Assembly (NCBI GenBank): GCA_036250195.1
Contig: JAVHZZ010000002.1
Coordinates: forward strand, 273,858,960-273,922,959
Source of the DNA: Mixophyes australis
Lineage: Eukaryota > Chordata > Amphibia > Anura > Limnodynastidae
Direction of reading: 5' to 3'
Length of the DNA: 64,000 nt
The stretch's first letter is position 1. Each line of letters starts with the position of its first letter. This document shows, piece after piece, positions 11,166-22,024 of the stretch. The notes beneath the pieces are model-generated. The model ran no database searches. It saw nothing but the letters and a program-made list of their open reading frames with translations, and had not been told where the DNA came from. A program made the position numbers and the translations under genes.

Positions 11166-11955
11166 TTAGTGTGTATTGATGTGTTTTCCGGTTGGGTAGA
11201 AGCATTTCCGGCAGCCACTAATACTGCTGTGTTCACTGCAAAGAAAATTGTACAAGATTTTGTATGTAGGTTCGGTATCCCTCGAATCATTGAAAGTGAT
11301 AGGGGTACCCACTTTACTGGTGATATCTTCCAAAAGATGTGTAAACTTATGAGAATCAGTAGCAGACTTCACACCCCTTACCGACCACAAGCCAGTGGTA
11401 AGGTGGAGAGAGTAAATGGTACTATAAAGAACAAGCTTGGTAAGGTAATGGCTGAAACTGGGTTGGCATGGCCTGAGGCTTTGCCATTGGTCCTCCATAG
11501 CATTCGGACCACTCCTAGACCTCCTTTTAATCTGTCCCCCTTTGAGATACTGTTCGGACGACAACCTCATTTGATCGTGAGTCCGCAAGACGACTTGAAG
11601 TGTAATAATGAAGTGACTGTACAATATCTTATAAGAATGAGTAGAAAAGCTAAAGCAACAGCAACAAAAACTAAAAATGCTGTCACCTGGTATGTCAGAA
11701 ACGAACTGTCATGATGTTGAACCTGGAGACTATGTTATGATCCGCAATTTCTTACGTTCAGGTTGTTTAACAGACCGTTGGGAAGGCCCATACCAAGTGC
11801 TGCTGACCAGTACTACATCACTGAAAGTTGCAGAGAGAGACACTTGGGTCCATTCCACCCACTGCAGGAGAGTCCGTAACCCGGAGAAAGTGCAAGATAA
11901 AACTGAGACCGACGACATAGATCTGTCACTTGTGAGTCTGTTCCGGGAGACCTAA
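11166..11955 (+). pseudogene. pol: ERV copy 1, integrase core and C-terminal part
   Basis: The integrase resumes after the Harbinger insertion. The second catalytic D is in 'ESDRGTHFTG' near 11298 and the E in 'SGKVERVNG' near 11403. The frame stops at 11712-11714, and the C-terminal domain ('GDYVMIRNFLRSG' onward) continues in another frame from 11677 to 11955, so there is a frameshift in the 11650-11700 region. Copy 2 shows the same general break. The gene carries the family's typical link to env about 60 bp downstream. Confidence 0.88.
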
Positions 11956-12012
11956 AGCCTGCAGTCGAGACACCTGAACCAGAAACGTTGCCCCAGAACT
12001 ATCTTTCCAGCG

Positions 12013-13798
12013 ATGGAGTGGCGGTTTTTGTTTTTCTTTTGTTCCAGGATTTTCCTTGTTTTTACTCTTTCTAGGACATTCTATTTTTGTGAAGGAGGAT
12101 GGAGGACGGAGGAGAGTTCTGCTAGTGATACGGATGAAATGGAGGCAGAGGAAAAGTTAATAGAATACTCAGAGCAGCCCATTATCAAACTTGGTCCGGG
12201 GGTTATGAAAAGGTCTGCTAGCTCAGGAACTCGGAGGCAGTGTGAGGGGCTATTGTCTGATGAGTATTGTATCTACAAGTTTTGTGACTCCCTAGTTGAA
12301 GAGAGATGCATCCAACGATGCCAGTCCCCCAGTACTCTGAATATAGGCGGGCATCCTTTGGAGGATTATCACTCCCTGGTGGGTAAGGTGCTAAACCAAA
12401 CCGAGTGTTGGGTGTGCTCTCAAGTGCCGCAAGGGCAGCATAATATAGGAATAGTGCCATTCCCTCTACACATATCCGAAGTACTCTAATTGAGGGGTGG
12501 GAGGCCCATAAATGGGAGGTACAATAACACTAGGTCCCCTAGTCTGACACTTCGACAATACTCCATAGACAGATCTTTGCTGTGCCTAAATATCTCTCAT
12601 GCAAAACGTCTGGAGAATTGGGAAGCTGACCCATCATATCAGACAATGGCTCGCCACACTCATTTTAGAGGGAGACTCACAAGGTCACCAATAGGCAGGA
12701 ATGTTGATGGAAGTCACAAACTAGGGCGTATAACCAAACATAAGAAAGTAGCCATTGGAAAAGACTCTATAGATAATTGTAAGAATGTCATCCATGCCGA
12801 CACGTGTCTGGAGCAAATGGAGACACTAGGCATGGGTAGTTTTATCAAAACTCTGTGTGATATAATTAATGGGCATACTGTTCCTTATGTTCTCCCTGAT
12901 GATGTGTATTTTGTTTGTGGAAGGAAAGTTTATTCTTGGGTGACTCCGAGTGCCTTGTGTTTCTTAGCTAAACTGGTTCCTGAAATCATGACTATTACTC
13001 ATGAAGAAATGGTTGGTATTCACAAGACTACATCACCACCATACATACACACACAGTATGAACACCGTGGCAAGAGAAATATGATTCCTGGTGAGAAACC
13101 CATAGCTACAAAATTGATTAGTGAAACTGCTGGTTTTCAAGTTATGGTTGCTCTAGATCTCACCAGGACCGCTCGGGGAACATTAAACTTTAAATATATC
13201 CAAGACCTAGCTAAATTAATAGATAATATCACCAAGATGTATGATGACACTTTCAGGTATACTGGAAGGGAGCTACAAGCATACAAGAAGGAGTTGGTGC
13301 AACATAGACTGGTACTAAATTATCTCACCTCTATTACTGGTGGGTACTGTGTGACACTGGCTACCCAGTTCGGTGTCAAATGTTGCACGTACATCACCAA
13401 TAATACGGATGACCCTAAAGAGGTTATAGACCGGAAGATGGATGATATTTTGCAACTGAAATGGGAATTTCGAAAGAACCATAATTCCTCGTTATATGAG
13501 GTCGGGGAAAAGGTGGCAGGTTGGTTCTCATGGTTGAACCCTGTGAAATGGTTCTCTGGTCTGGGGGAATGGGTACAGGAAATGGTTGCTAGTGTAGGTA
13601 AGCTCCTTCTCCTTATACTGGGTGTCATCTTAGCAATTGGTTTAGTTGTCAAATGTGTTCCTACTGTGTTGAAGTGTGGAAAAAGGTCTCATAGGAGTAA
13701 CATTGAGAAAGAGACTGAAAAGGTGGTACCAGACACCGAGATCATGGTCTGTGAGGAAGTATTGTATAATCCTGAACTTGAAACGGTGATTGGGTGAT
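12013..13798 (+). pseudogene. env: ERV copy 1 envelope glycoprotein, one nonsense codon
   Basis: This is a retroviral surface/transmembrane precursor of class I (gamma/epsilon-like) organisation. A hydrophobic signal sequence follows the ATG at 12013. The surface part has a 'CWVC' motif near 12408-12419. The transmembrane part has a paired-cysteine motif 'KCC' near 13378-13386 with a preceding cysteine at 13348, and a hydrophobic anchor near 13600-13670 followed by a short cytoplasmic tail. TAA at 12487-12489 breaks the frame where copy 2 has GAA; downstream the same frame is open to TGA at 13796-13798. Compared with copy 2 I count roughly 20 differences in the first ~340 bases. The protein cannot be made full length from this copy. 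Confidence 0.88.
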
Positions 13799-13810
13799 AG
13801 TTTATTACAC

Positions 13811-13826
13811 TATCAAAGGGTGGAGC
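13811..13826 (+). promoter_or_regulatory. ERV copy 1 polypurine tract
   Basis: The purine-rich 'aaagggtggag' lies directly before the first TG of the 3' LTR, where the plus-strand primer for reverse transcription is expected. Confidence 0.65.
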
Positions 13827-14666
13827 TGTCGAAGTCAGCAAATTGGAGAAAGTCATTTCAATTAAAGTCGAGCAAACTTGGTTGTCTTTGTCTGAAAAGA
13901 TGCGTACGGTACGCTACGGCGTACAAGGGCACGCTACGGCGTGAAAGGGCGTACGCAGCTACTACACGTGGCAGCAACAGTATTTGGTCTTTTACCATAC
14001 ATTCGCATAAACACGCATACTTGTAAAGTAGTACACATTAATGGTAGTTGCAACACATAGTCATTTATGTCGAAATATAGTAGTATTTATGTTATATATT
14101 ATAAGTTATATGCACATTAGTGAAATATATGGAACAGGTTGAAGGAATCATATCATATGTGGTATCATAATAAACCTCTTAACATTTGCTACTGTTTGGT
14201 TCACTCTGCGAAGGAATCGCAGAGTGCATACACAAGTTATGAATGATAGGGAATTATGAACTACTTAAGACTAAGGAATCTTGGCGGGAAGAGCAGAGCA
14301 TACCCCCTGGAGAGATGACCCCTTCCTTTGGATTCTTTAGTATGAACTATCCAATGATGACAACTCCTTGGACCTTCCTGAAACCTGGACCAATAGAAGC
14401 AAGCTACACCATCTCCATTGTATTACTGTATTTCTGTGTGCATATAAGCAGCAGCTTCTCATCTAGTGTTCAGACATCTTGTCCCCAGACTTCAGGATTG
14501 AATGACTGCACACTGGATCCAGAGCGCCTGCGATAAATAACGGCTGTACTTATTATCACTTCGCTTGAATATATTATACTACTTTTTACGAATAAATCTT
14601 TGTTCGTTGGAAACACAAATCGAGGTTCGACAATCGTTATTGGTTAGCGACAATACGCACTTAACA
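13827..14666 (+). repeat. ERV copy 1 3' LTR
   Basis: The proposed LTR starts TGTCGAAG after the polypurine tract and ends TTAACA. It holds a TATA-like 'catataagc' near 14439 and an AATAAA near 14590, in the expected order. The U3 part has a short repeated block built on 'acgctacggcgt' (13910-13950) that may be an enhancer. The 5' LTR is outside the window, so the borders rest on TG/CA ends and the tract only. No matching LTR is found upstream of ERV copy 2. Confidence 0.68.
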
Positions 14667-14702
14667 GTACGTACGTACATTCATACATACATATACCCAT
14701 AC

Positions 14703-14735
<33 letters not shown>

Positions 14736-14905
14736 TGTATATATCATCACCATTTATTTATATAGCGCCACTTATACCGCAGCACTGTAAAGAGAAATCA
14801 CTCACATCAGTCCTTGCCCCATTGGAGCTTACAGTCTAAATTTACACACACAGATAGACAAACAGACACTAGGGTTAATTCCAATAGCAGTCAATTAACC
14901 TACAA

Positions 14906-14960
<55 letters not shown>
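14667..14960. repeat. Microsatellites and a short L2-type 3' fragment
   Basis: A (GTAC)/(ATAC)/(TATG) run covers about 14667-14742. The segment 14745-14900 matches the 3' end of the L2-like elements seen elsewhere here ('catttatttatatagcgcc', 'agcttacagtctaaattt'), on the minus strand. A (TA)n run covers about 14907-14960. Confidence 0.75.
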
Positions 14961-14962
<2 letters not shown>

Positions 14963-15800
14963 ACAGAAAATAGGCAGGGCGCCTCATAGTGTGATATCAA
15001 AATGTGCAAGTTGAAAAAGGTAATAGTATGCGTACCGTAAGGTAAGCAGCAGTGAATATCACGGCAGAGATGGAATAACCTCTGTTCTGGTCTGATTTCT
15101 CCAAATCTCCAAAAATCAGCACAGCAATATAGAGAAAACAAATATTGTGTAACACCGCAATATATGATATTTCTAATGAGGGTAGCACACCTCTAAACAC
15201 CGATGTTCTATGGAGTGTATCGGACCTAGATCCCAAAATCACATGAAAGGGAGACCCTTAGAAGTGCAAAATAAATAAGCAATCTGTGTACCAGACAACA
15301 AAGGAGATCTCGAATATCAAGCAAATTGTTGATTGTAGGTTTTCCCATATGCTTAACCATAAGCTTCACAGTTTTAACCTCATTCAATAGGCGGAAATGA
15401 ACCAGATTGAAAGAAAGGAAGACCATTTGCTATATATACAAAGGTTTTAAATAAAAAATGAATAAAAATCACTCACATGAAGTATTCAGAGTAGCGCTGA
15501 ATAAGAAAAGTACAGCTCAACGCGTTTCGTCTGGGAGCAACCAAGACTTCATCAGGAGCAACAACATATCTAATACATACAGTGTGGCTACTTATAGTAA
15601 AGCCGCACCATATTGGCACCTGCGCGGTGACCGCCACTCATCGCGCATGCGCGAAAACTACATGCAACTTTATTACTTATGAACAATTCGGACAGTGTGA
15701 ATAAAACCATGGGTATCGTAAATAAATGACATCTTTATATGTGAAAGCACTCCCCTCTACATATAAAAAAAGGGAAAGAGCTCAATAGATTGTTAAACTA
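14961..15800 (-). mobile_element. Penelope-like element terminal fragment (noncoding)
   Basis: This ~0.8-kb segment has no long frame. It carries a hammerhead ribozyme on the minus strand (15515-15559), which is the hallmark of the terminal repeats of Penelope-like elements. The nearest Penelope coding sequence is at 23854-25429, also on the minus strand. Assignment rests on the ribozyme and on the neighbourhood. Confidence 0.6.
15515..15559 (-). ncRNA. Hammerhead ribozyme (Penelope type)
   Basis: Read on the minus strand the conserved core is present in order: stem I strand GCTC, then CTGATGA, then stem II (GTC paired with GAC around a loop), then GAAA, then the palindrome ACGCGT, then T and the closing stem I strand GAGC. 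GCTC and GAGC pair. The stem III segment is a self-complementary palindrome, as in hammerheads that act as dimers. Predicted cleavage is after the T before GAGC, between plus positions 15518 and 15519. Hammerheads of this form are known in Penelope-like retroelements. Confidence 0.85.
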
Positions 15801-17331
15801 TTACTATTATTATTATCATTTATTTGTTAGGCGCCACAAGGTTTCTGCAGCACCGTACATAATACAAACAGGAGACCATACAGGGTAACATAGTACAGAA
15901 CAATAAACACAAAGTACCAAGACTTCTGAACTCCGGGCAGACATATGGGCGACGATGGAGCAGAAGAACAGGTATGGAGACAGGAGGGATGAGAGGCCCT
16001 GCTCATACGAGCTCACATCCTAAGGGAGGGTGAACAAACAGGCACAAGAGGGAGCCATTAAAGTAAGGGAGAGAAAGGTGGGGCTGGTGGAGAGAGGGGA
16101 GAACGAGAGAAGGAGGTTAGCGAAGGAGCAAAAAGGTAAGGGTTAAGTGGATGGTTGGTAGGCTTTGAGGAACAGGTGAGTTTTAAGTGCCCGTTTGAAG
16201 GAGCACAGACTGGGTGAGAGACGGATGGAGCGAGGGAGGTCGTTTCACTGGAGGAGAGCAGCTCCGGAGAAGTCTTGGATTCAGGAGTGAGAAGAGGTGA
16301 TCAGAGTAGAGGAGAGGCGACGGTCATTGGCCGAGTGCAGGGAGCGGGCAGGGGTGTGAATGGTGAGGAGGTTAGAGATATAGATGGCAGTAGACTGGGA
16401 GAGAGCTTTGTAAGTGGTGGTGAGGAGTTTGAAAAGGATCCTGTAGGGGAAGGGGAGCCAGTGTAAGGCAAGACAGAGAGGGGAGGCGGAGGAGGAGCGG
16501 TGTGAGAGAAAGATGAGTCGGGAGGAGATGAGAGTCCCGAGGGAGGAAGTGTAGAGCGAGAATAGTAAGGGGCCGAGAACAGAGCCCTGGGGTACTCCAA
16601 CCGGGAGAGGGCAGGGGGTGGAGGCAGAGCCAGATGTGGAGACAGAGAAGGTGTGGTTGGCGAGGTACGAGCAGAACCAGGCGTGGACAGAACCAGAGAG
16701 GCCGAGAGAGAGAAGAGTTTGCAGAAGGAGGGGGTGATCCACGGTGTCAAAGGCCGCAGAGAGGTTGAGGAGGATGAGTATGGAGAAGTGACCCCTGGAT
16801 TTGGCTGAGAGGAGGTCGTTGGTAACTTTGGCCAGGGCGGTTTCAGTAGAGTGGAGGGGGCGGTAGCCAGATTGGAGAGGGTCGAGGAGGGAATTGTCTA
16901 AGAGGTAATTGGTGTGACGACAGCAGACTATCCGCTCAAGTAATTTGGAGGCATAGGGGAGAAGTGAGATGGGGCGATAGTTGGCGAGGGAGGTGGGGTC
17001 AAGATTGGGTTTTTTGAGGATAGGAGAGATGAGAGCATGTTTGAATGAGGAGGGTACAACACCTGAGGTGAGTGATAGGTTAAATAGGTGTGCAAGGTAG
17101 GAGCAGGCAGTGGGAGAGAGAGAGTGAAGGAGGTTAGAGGGGATGGGATCAAGCGGACAGGTTGAGGGTGGAGAGGAAAGAATAAGGGAGCGAACTTCAT
17201 TGCCAGATGTGGGGTGGAAGGAACACCAGAGTTGCGTGTTGGATGGGGGTGGAGCAATAAGGGCAGGGGGAGAGGGGGTGGATGAAGAGATGTTAAGTAT
17301 AATATATATATATATGTATGTATATATGTAT
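15801..17331 (-). mobile_element. L2-like LINE, 5'-truncated, polymerase motif deleted
   Basis: A minus-strand non-LTR retrotransposon with an ATT-type tail at 15801-15825 and the usual '...ggcgcc' 3' end. One frame (17360-16281) encodes the RT: '[10 protein letters not shown]', '[12 protein letters not shown]', '[14 protein letters not shown]', '[14 protein letters not shown]'. Right after '[11 protein letters not shown]' the frame jumps to '[10 protein letters not shown]', which lies ~150 residues further in the related copy at 28318-29100. The YADD active site and thumb are missing, yet the frame stays open. Junction near 16520. The 5' end fades into a TA-rich microsatellite near 17295-17331. 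It cannot encode an active polymerase. Confidence 0.88.
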
Positions 17332-17826
17332 TGTAACAAAAGGAGGCATTTAGCTGGCAATATGCAGAGAAAGCAGGGAAGTAGAGTAAAACATTGGCAC
17401 AGTTATGTACCTAGGAGATTAAACCAGGTAAAAACATATGTGTAGTTTAAAATTGGTTTACTTACATGATTTAAAAGCTGCTTCCTCTCAGCAAACAGAC
17501 AGGGTGGGTCTGATAGTCTAAACAGAGCCAGGGATGGGCGTTTCCTTTTAAAGAGAAGGTGGGTGTGTCACCTGTCCATCAAGCTAGGCCTGTGGGAGGA
17601 GTGTCAGGTATAAAACCCTGCTTGTTTCATTGTTCAGGGAGATCAACGCTGGGCTAGCTGGCTGATCTGGACAGAGAGCTGGGCTATGTATAGTAAGCGT
17701 TGAGGGTCTCCATAATTGATGTGCAAGTATACGGTGTCAAAACATTATTACCATCCTGACAATAAAGAACCATAAAAAGGAAGAAGTTGTACGAGTGTGC
17801 TTCTGCAGTAGCGGGCTCTTGCCACA
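17332..17826 (+). repeat. Solo LTR
   Basis: The segment starts TGTAAC and ends GCCACA. It has TATAAAA at 17609-17615 and AATAAAG at 17761-17767, in the order expected of an LTR on the plus strand. Flanking GTAT occurs at 17328-17331 and 17827-17830, a possible 4-bp target duplication, but it lies in a TA/TG-rich microsatellite. No coding sequence is attached. It differs from the ERV and gypsy LTRs in this window. Confidence 0.72.
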
Positions 17827-18088
17827 GTATATATATAAATATGTATATATGTGTGTCTTGAGACAAAATCAAACGTACGCATGCCCGGTTTATCAGAGGG
17901 CTTCTGCTAAATGTATTCAGAACGAGGTGTATAGAAAAACCAGAGGGTGATTATAAGTTGTAATTCATACATTTCTCCTCATCAGGGAGAAAATCTTCAT
18001 ATATATAATGTGATATTGCCCCAGCATGGTGTGCTGGACCTATGCCCATAAATGAGTGTTCACTACGCATGTGCCAGCATAACACGTA
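17827..18088 (-). mobile_element. Penelope-like element, 3' part beyond the gypsy insertion
   Basis: This stretch is separated from 23642-25430 by the gypsy element and its ACGTA duplication, so the two were once contiguous. It contains 'cctcatcaggg' near 17977-17987, whose complement has CTGATGAGG followed by AGAAA, resembling a decayed hammerhead core. There is no coding sequence. Confidence 0.5.
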
Positions 18089-18747
18089 TGTCACGACTGA
18101 TAGTGGGTGTATGACTGGTAGAAGGTACCTGCTGTTGTTGGCGCAACTCAGAGGAAGGCGCGGAGTCTAACGTGCCCCTGGTATTCACCAGGAACCCCCG
18201 CAAGGAAGTATGGACTCCGCTGCAGGGACACGCAGGTCGCGGTCCTTCCTAGAGTCCACAGCGAGATACAAGGGGGTGTCAGACAGGCCGGTTCAGCAAC
18301 GTTCAGGTAGAGGAGGTACAAAGGGAAATCCAGAAGAATGGTGAGGCAAGCCGAGTCGGTAACCTTCAGGGAGCGCAGTACAAAGGCAGAATCCAGATAG
18401 GGGTGGTCAAACGGTCCGGGTCAAAAGGGTCACAAGCAGCACGAGGAATGTCAGGAACAATATAGCAACTGGTACACACAAACGCTGGAGACAGGAAGAC
18501 CTGATACTCTGGCACTGATTAGAGGACAGGAAGAGGTTTAAATAGTGTGGGGATCCAATCAGCATCAGCGCTGCAGCGCTGTCATGCCTGCCGCCGGGAA
18601 TCACATAGCGTCCCATTGCCTAGCAACGGGGCGCGTCATACTGCTAGGAGGTGGATGGCAGGGGGGATCCGGAAGTGATGCGTCTGGTTGCATAGCAACC
18701 AGACGCGCGGTCAGGCAGTCAGGCGGCCGTGCGGACGGCGCCTGACA
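18089..18747 (-). repeat. gypsy 3' LTR
   Basis: Ends are TG..CA on both strands. On the minus strand a purine tract ('aggaggaggaagaggaggg', 18751-18770 complement) directly precedes it. The LTR contains a minus-strand TATA-like 'atttaaacc' near 18536. It also encodes the last ~12 residues of Pol, whose stop lies at 18711. Confidence 0.95.
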
Positions 18748-21700
18748 GTATACCCTCCTCTTCCTCCTCCTGTTTGAAGGAACTTTTTGAGAATTCTAGG
18801 AGCGTGAAGGTCCTGCTTGTCCACCCATGATCTCTCCTCTGGGCCAAATCCTTTCCAATGGACAAGAAATTGCTGTTTGCCACGAAGAATGCGAGAGGCC
18901 AAGATCCGACTGACTTCGAATTCAGTTCCAGAAGAGGTTTGTATTGGTGGGGGACGACCGGGAGGTCGATAGAATTTATTGAGTACCAGTGGTCGTAGTA
19001 ATGAGACATGAAAAGTATTATGACATCTCAGAGAAGGAGGAAGTTTCAATTTAAAGCATACAGGATTAATGACTTGCATGATGGTGTACGGGCCAATAAA
19101 TCGAGGAGCCATCTTCATAGAAGGAACCTTTAGTCTTAGGTCCCGGGTGGATAGCCATACTTGGTCTCCCACCTTTAAGAGAGGAGTGGCCCTCCGATGA
19201 CGATCTGCAAAGATTTTGTGATGCTGAGTAGCCTTGAGTAAAGCCGTCTTAGTCTTAGCCCAAATGAGAGAAAATTCCCGATAAAGAGTATCTACGGCTG
19301 GAACCGGTGAAGAGGACACTGGAAAAGGATCCGGAAACACAGGATGACTTCCGTATACAATAAAGAAAGGAGAGAATCCGGTAGACTCATGAATGTGTTG
19401 ATTATGGGAGAACTCCGCCCAAGGAAGGAATTGAGACCATTTATTCTGGTTGTCGGAGGTAAAACAGCGGAGGAATGTCTCGAGATCCTGATTGATTCGC
19501 TCCGTCTGTCCGTTGGTTTGCGGATGGTATCCCGAAGAGAATTTCAATTCTATGTTTAATCTCTTACAAAAGGTTCTCCAAAACTGGGATGTGAATTGGA
19601 CTCCGCGGTCCGAAATGATCTCCTTCGGGCAACCATGTAGTCTGAATATCTCCTTGATAAAGATATCTGCCAGACGACTGGCCGTGGGCAGTCCAGTTAG
19701 AGGAATAAAATGTGCCATCTTCGAAAATCGATCAATAACCACCCAAATAGTGGTAAACCCTGCACTGAGGGGTAGGTCTGTGATAAAATCCATGGCCACA
19801 CTTTCCAAGGAGCATCGGGGATAGGGAGTGGACGAAGAAGGCCTGCCGGAACTCTTCTACAAGTTTTGTGTTGAGCACAAGTAGTGCAGGAAGCAATAAA
19901 TCTCTCAACATCGGCACGTACATTAGGCCACCAGAAGCGTCGGCAAAGCAGCGATGTTGTCTTCTTTATTCCAGCATGGCCGGCAATGCGGGATGAATGA
20001 GCCCACTGCAGGGTCTTGAACCGGAGATGGGGTTCCACGAATGACCGGCCTGGAGGAGGAGACGATGTTTTGGTCCTAGTAAGGGCTACGATATTAGAAG
20101 GATCAATAATATGCTGAGGAACCAACGGTCTTAAACGATCGGAATCGTCAAATGAGCGAGATAATGCATCGGCACGTCCATTCTTGGCTCCCGGGCAGAA
20201 TGTGAGCTTCATGTTAAATCGAGCAAAGAAGGATGCCCAGCGAGCTTGCCGAGGATTAAGGCAACGAGCCTCTTGAATGAACACTAGGTTCCGATGGTCG
20301 GTGAACACAGTAACAGGAAATATAGCCCCCTCCAACAGATGTCGCCACTCCTCCAGAGCCGCCTTGATGGCCAGTAACTCCTTGTCCCCTATTCCATAAT
20401 TACATTCACTTGGAAGGAATCGTCTGGAGAAAAACCCACACGGGTTGTGTGAGCCAGACGGAGACTCTTGAAAAAGCACCGCCCCAATGCCTACTGAGGA
20501 TGCATCTACCTCTAAGAAGAAAGGTCGTTCTTGATCTGGCTGGGACAGCACTGGGGCTGAAGAAAATGCTTTCTTTAACGTTATGAAGGCAGACATGGCC
20601 TCCGAAGACCAAACCCTGGGGTTGGCAGTCTTCCTGGTTAAAGCTGTAATGGGGGCTATAATGGTGGAGAATCCCTGAATAAATTGGCGATAATAGTTTG
20701 CAAAGCCGATGAACCTTTGAATAGCTTTAAGGCCTTGTGGCTGAGGCCAGTCCAGAATAGCTGACACCTTGGTGGGATCCATACAAAGACCTTGACCCGA
20801 CACGATGAAACCAAGAAAAGGTACCTGGCTAATCTCGAACACACATTTTTCCAGCTTGCAGTAGAGGTGATGTTTCCGAAGTCTACGTAAGACCTCCTTT
20901 ACTTGTTCCCGATGAGTCTTCAGATCTTTAGAAAATATTAATATATCGTCTAAATACACTACCACAGAAGTGTATAACAGGTCATGAAAGATATCGTTAA
21001 CAAAGGTTTGGAAGATGGCTGGGGCGTTGCAGAGGCCGAAGGGCATCACCAGGTACTCGAAATGTCCATCTCTGGTGTTAAAGGCCGTTTTCCATTCGTC
21101 TCCTTCTTTGATGCGAATCAAATTATAGGCCCCACGGAGATCTAGTTTGGAAAAGATTTGAGATCCACTGAGTTTGTCAAAGAGGTCGGAGATGAGAGGT
21201 AGTGGATATCGATTTTTGACAGTGATGCGGTTGAGAGGACGATAATCAATACAAGGCCGAAGAGACCCATCCTTCTTCTTAACAAAAAAAACCCCTGCAC
21301 CCGCTGGGGAAGTAGATTTGCGGATAAATCCCCGTTTCAGGTTTTCTGAAATATATTGAGACATGGCTGACGTCTCTGGACGAGATAAAGGGTAGGTCCT
21401 CCCTTTGGGGATGGGTTGGTCAGGAGATAAAACAATAGCACAATCCCAGGGACGATGAGGAGGCAAGATCTCCGCTTCCACTTTACTGAATACATCTTGG
21501 AATTCCATATAGGCCTCAGGAAGGTGGGTTAGCTCGGAATGAGCCATTACTTGACATTTTGGAGGCAAGACTCTAGACAGACATTCAAAGCGACATCCTA
21601 CACCCCACGACATAACTTGAGCGTGGTCCCAATCCAACTGAGGAGAATGTTTTCTCAGCCACGGTAGCCCCAAGATGAGGGGATTAATGGACCTCGGCAA

Positions 21701-21952
21701 CACCAAAAGTTGGATCATTTCGCTATGAAGTACTCCTACCCTCAACCGAACAGGAGAAGTCACGGAGGAGATGGAGCCGTGAGTGACACGACTTCCGTCG
21801 ACTGCCGTCAGAGATAACGGTTGGGGCAATGGGTTTAGAGGTATTTGGAGCTGCGAAGCTAGATCCGCCGAAATGAAGTTCCCGGAGGAGCCGGAGTCCA
21901 CAAAGGCCGTGGTGGAAAAGGTACCCTTGGGGGTGCTCAGGATGACAGCCAT
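18711..21952 (-). pseudogene. pol: gypsy Pol polyprotein (PR-RT-RNaseH-IN-chromodomain), one frameshift
   Basis: Pol copies the RNA into DNA and inserts it. The ATG is at 21952. Protease has 'VDSGSSGNF' near residue 18. RT shows 'RPCIDYRPLN', 'LPLISDLFDKL' and the active site 'YLDDILIFSK' (near plus position 20945). RNase H has 'EVDASSVGIGAVL' and 'TDHRNLVFI'. Integrase has an HHCC zinc segment ('CTTCAQHK') and 'DFITDLPLS', 'ISDRGVQFTS' and 'TNGQTERINQ' for the D, D, E residues. A chromodomain ('FLVHWKGFGPEERSW') ends the protein, which would target histone marks. The frame breaks near 19805, where the run after 'DAPW' is one G short; the rest reads from 19808 to 18711. Total would be ~1080 residues. 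Confidence 0.93.
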
Positions 21953-22024
21953 CTGAAATTCTGGGGAATTTTCTTTAGAATAGGGAGCAACTGGATTCTC
22001 CTAAAACGGCCTCCCCGCCACCGT

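Noticed and set aside
16281..17445. Plus-strand frames over the L2 copy
   Set aside because: The RT is clearly encoded on the minus strand; plus frames are shadows of a purine-rich complement.
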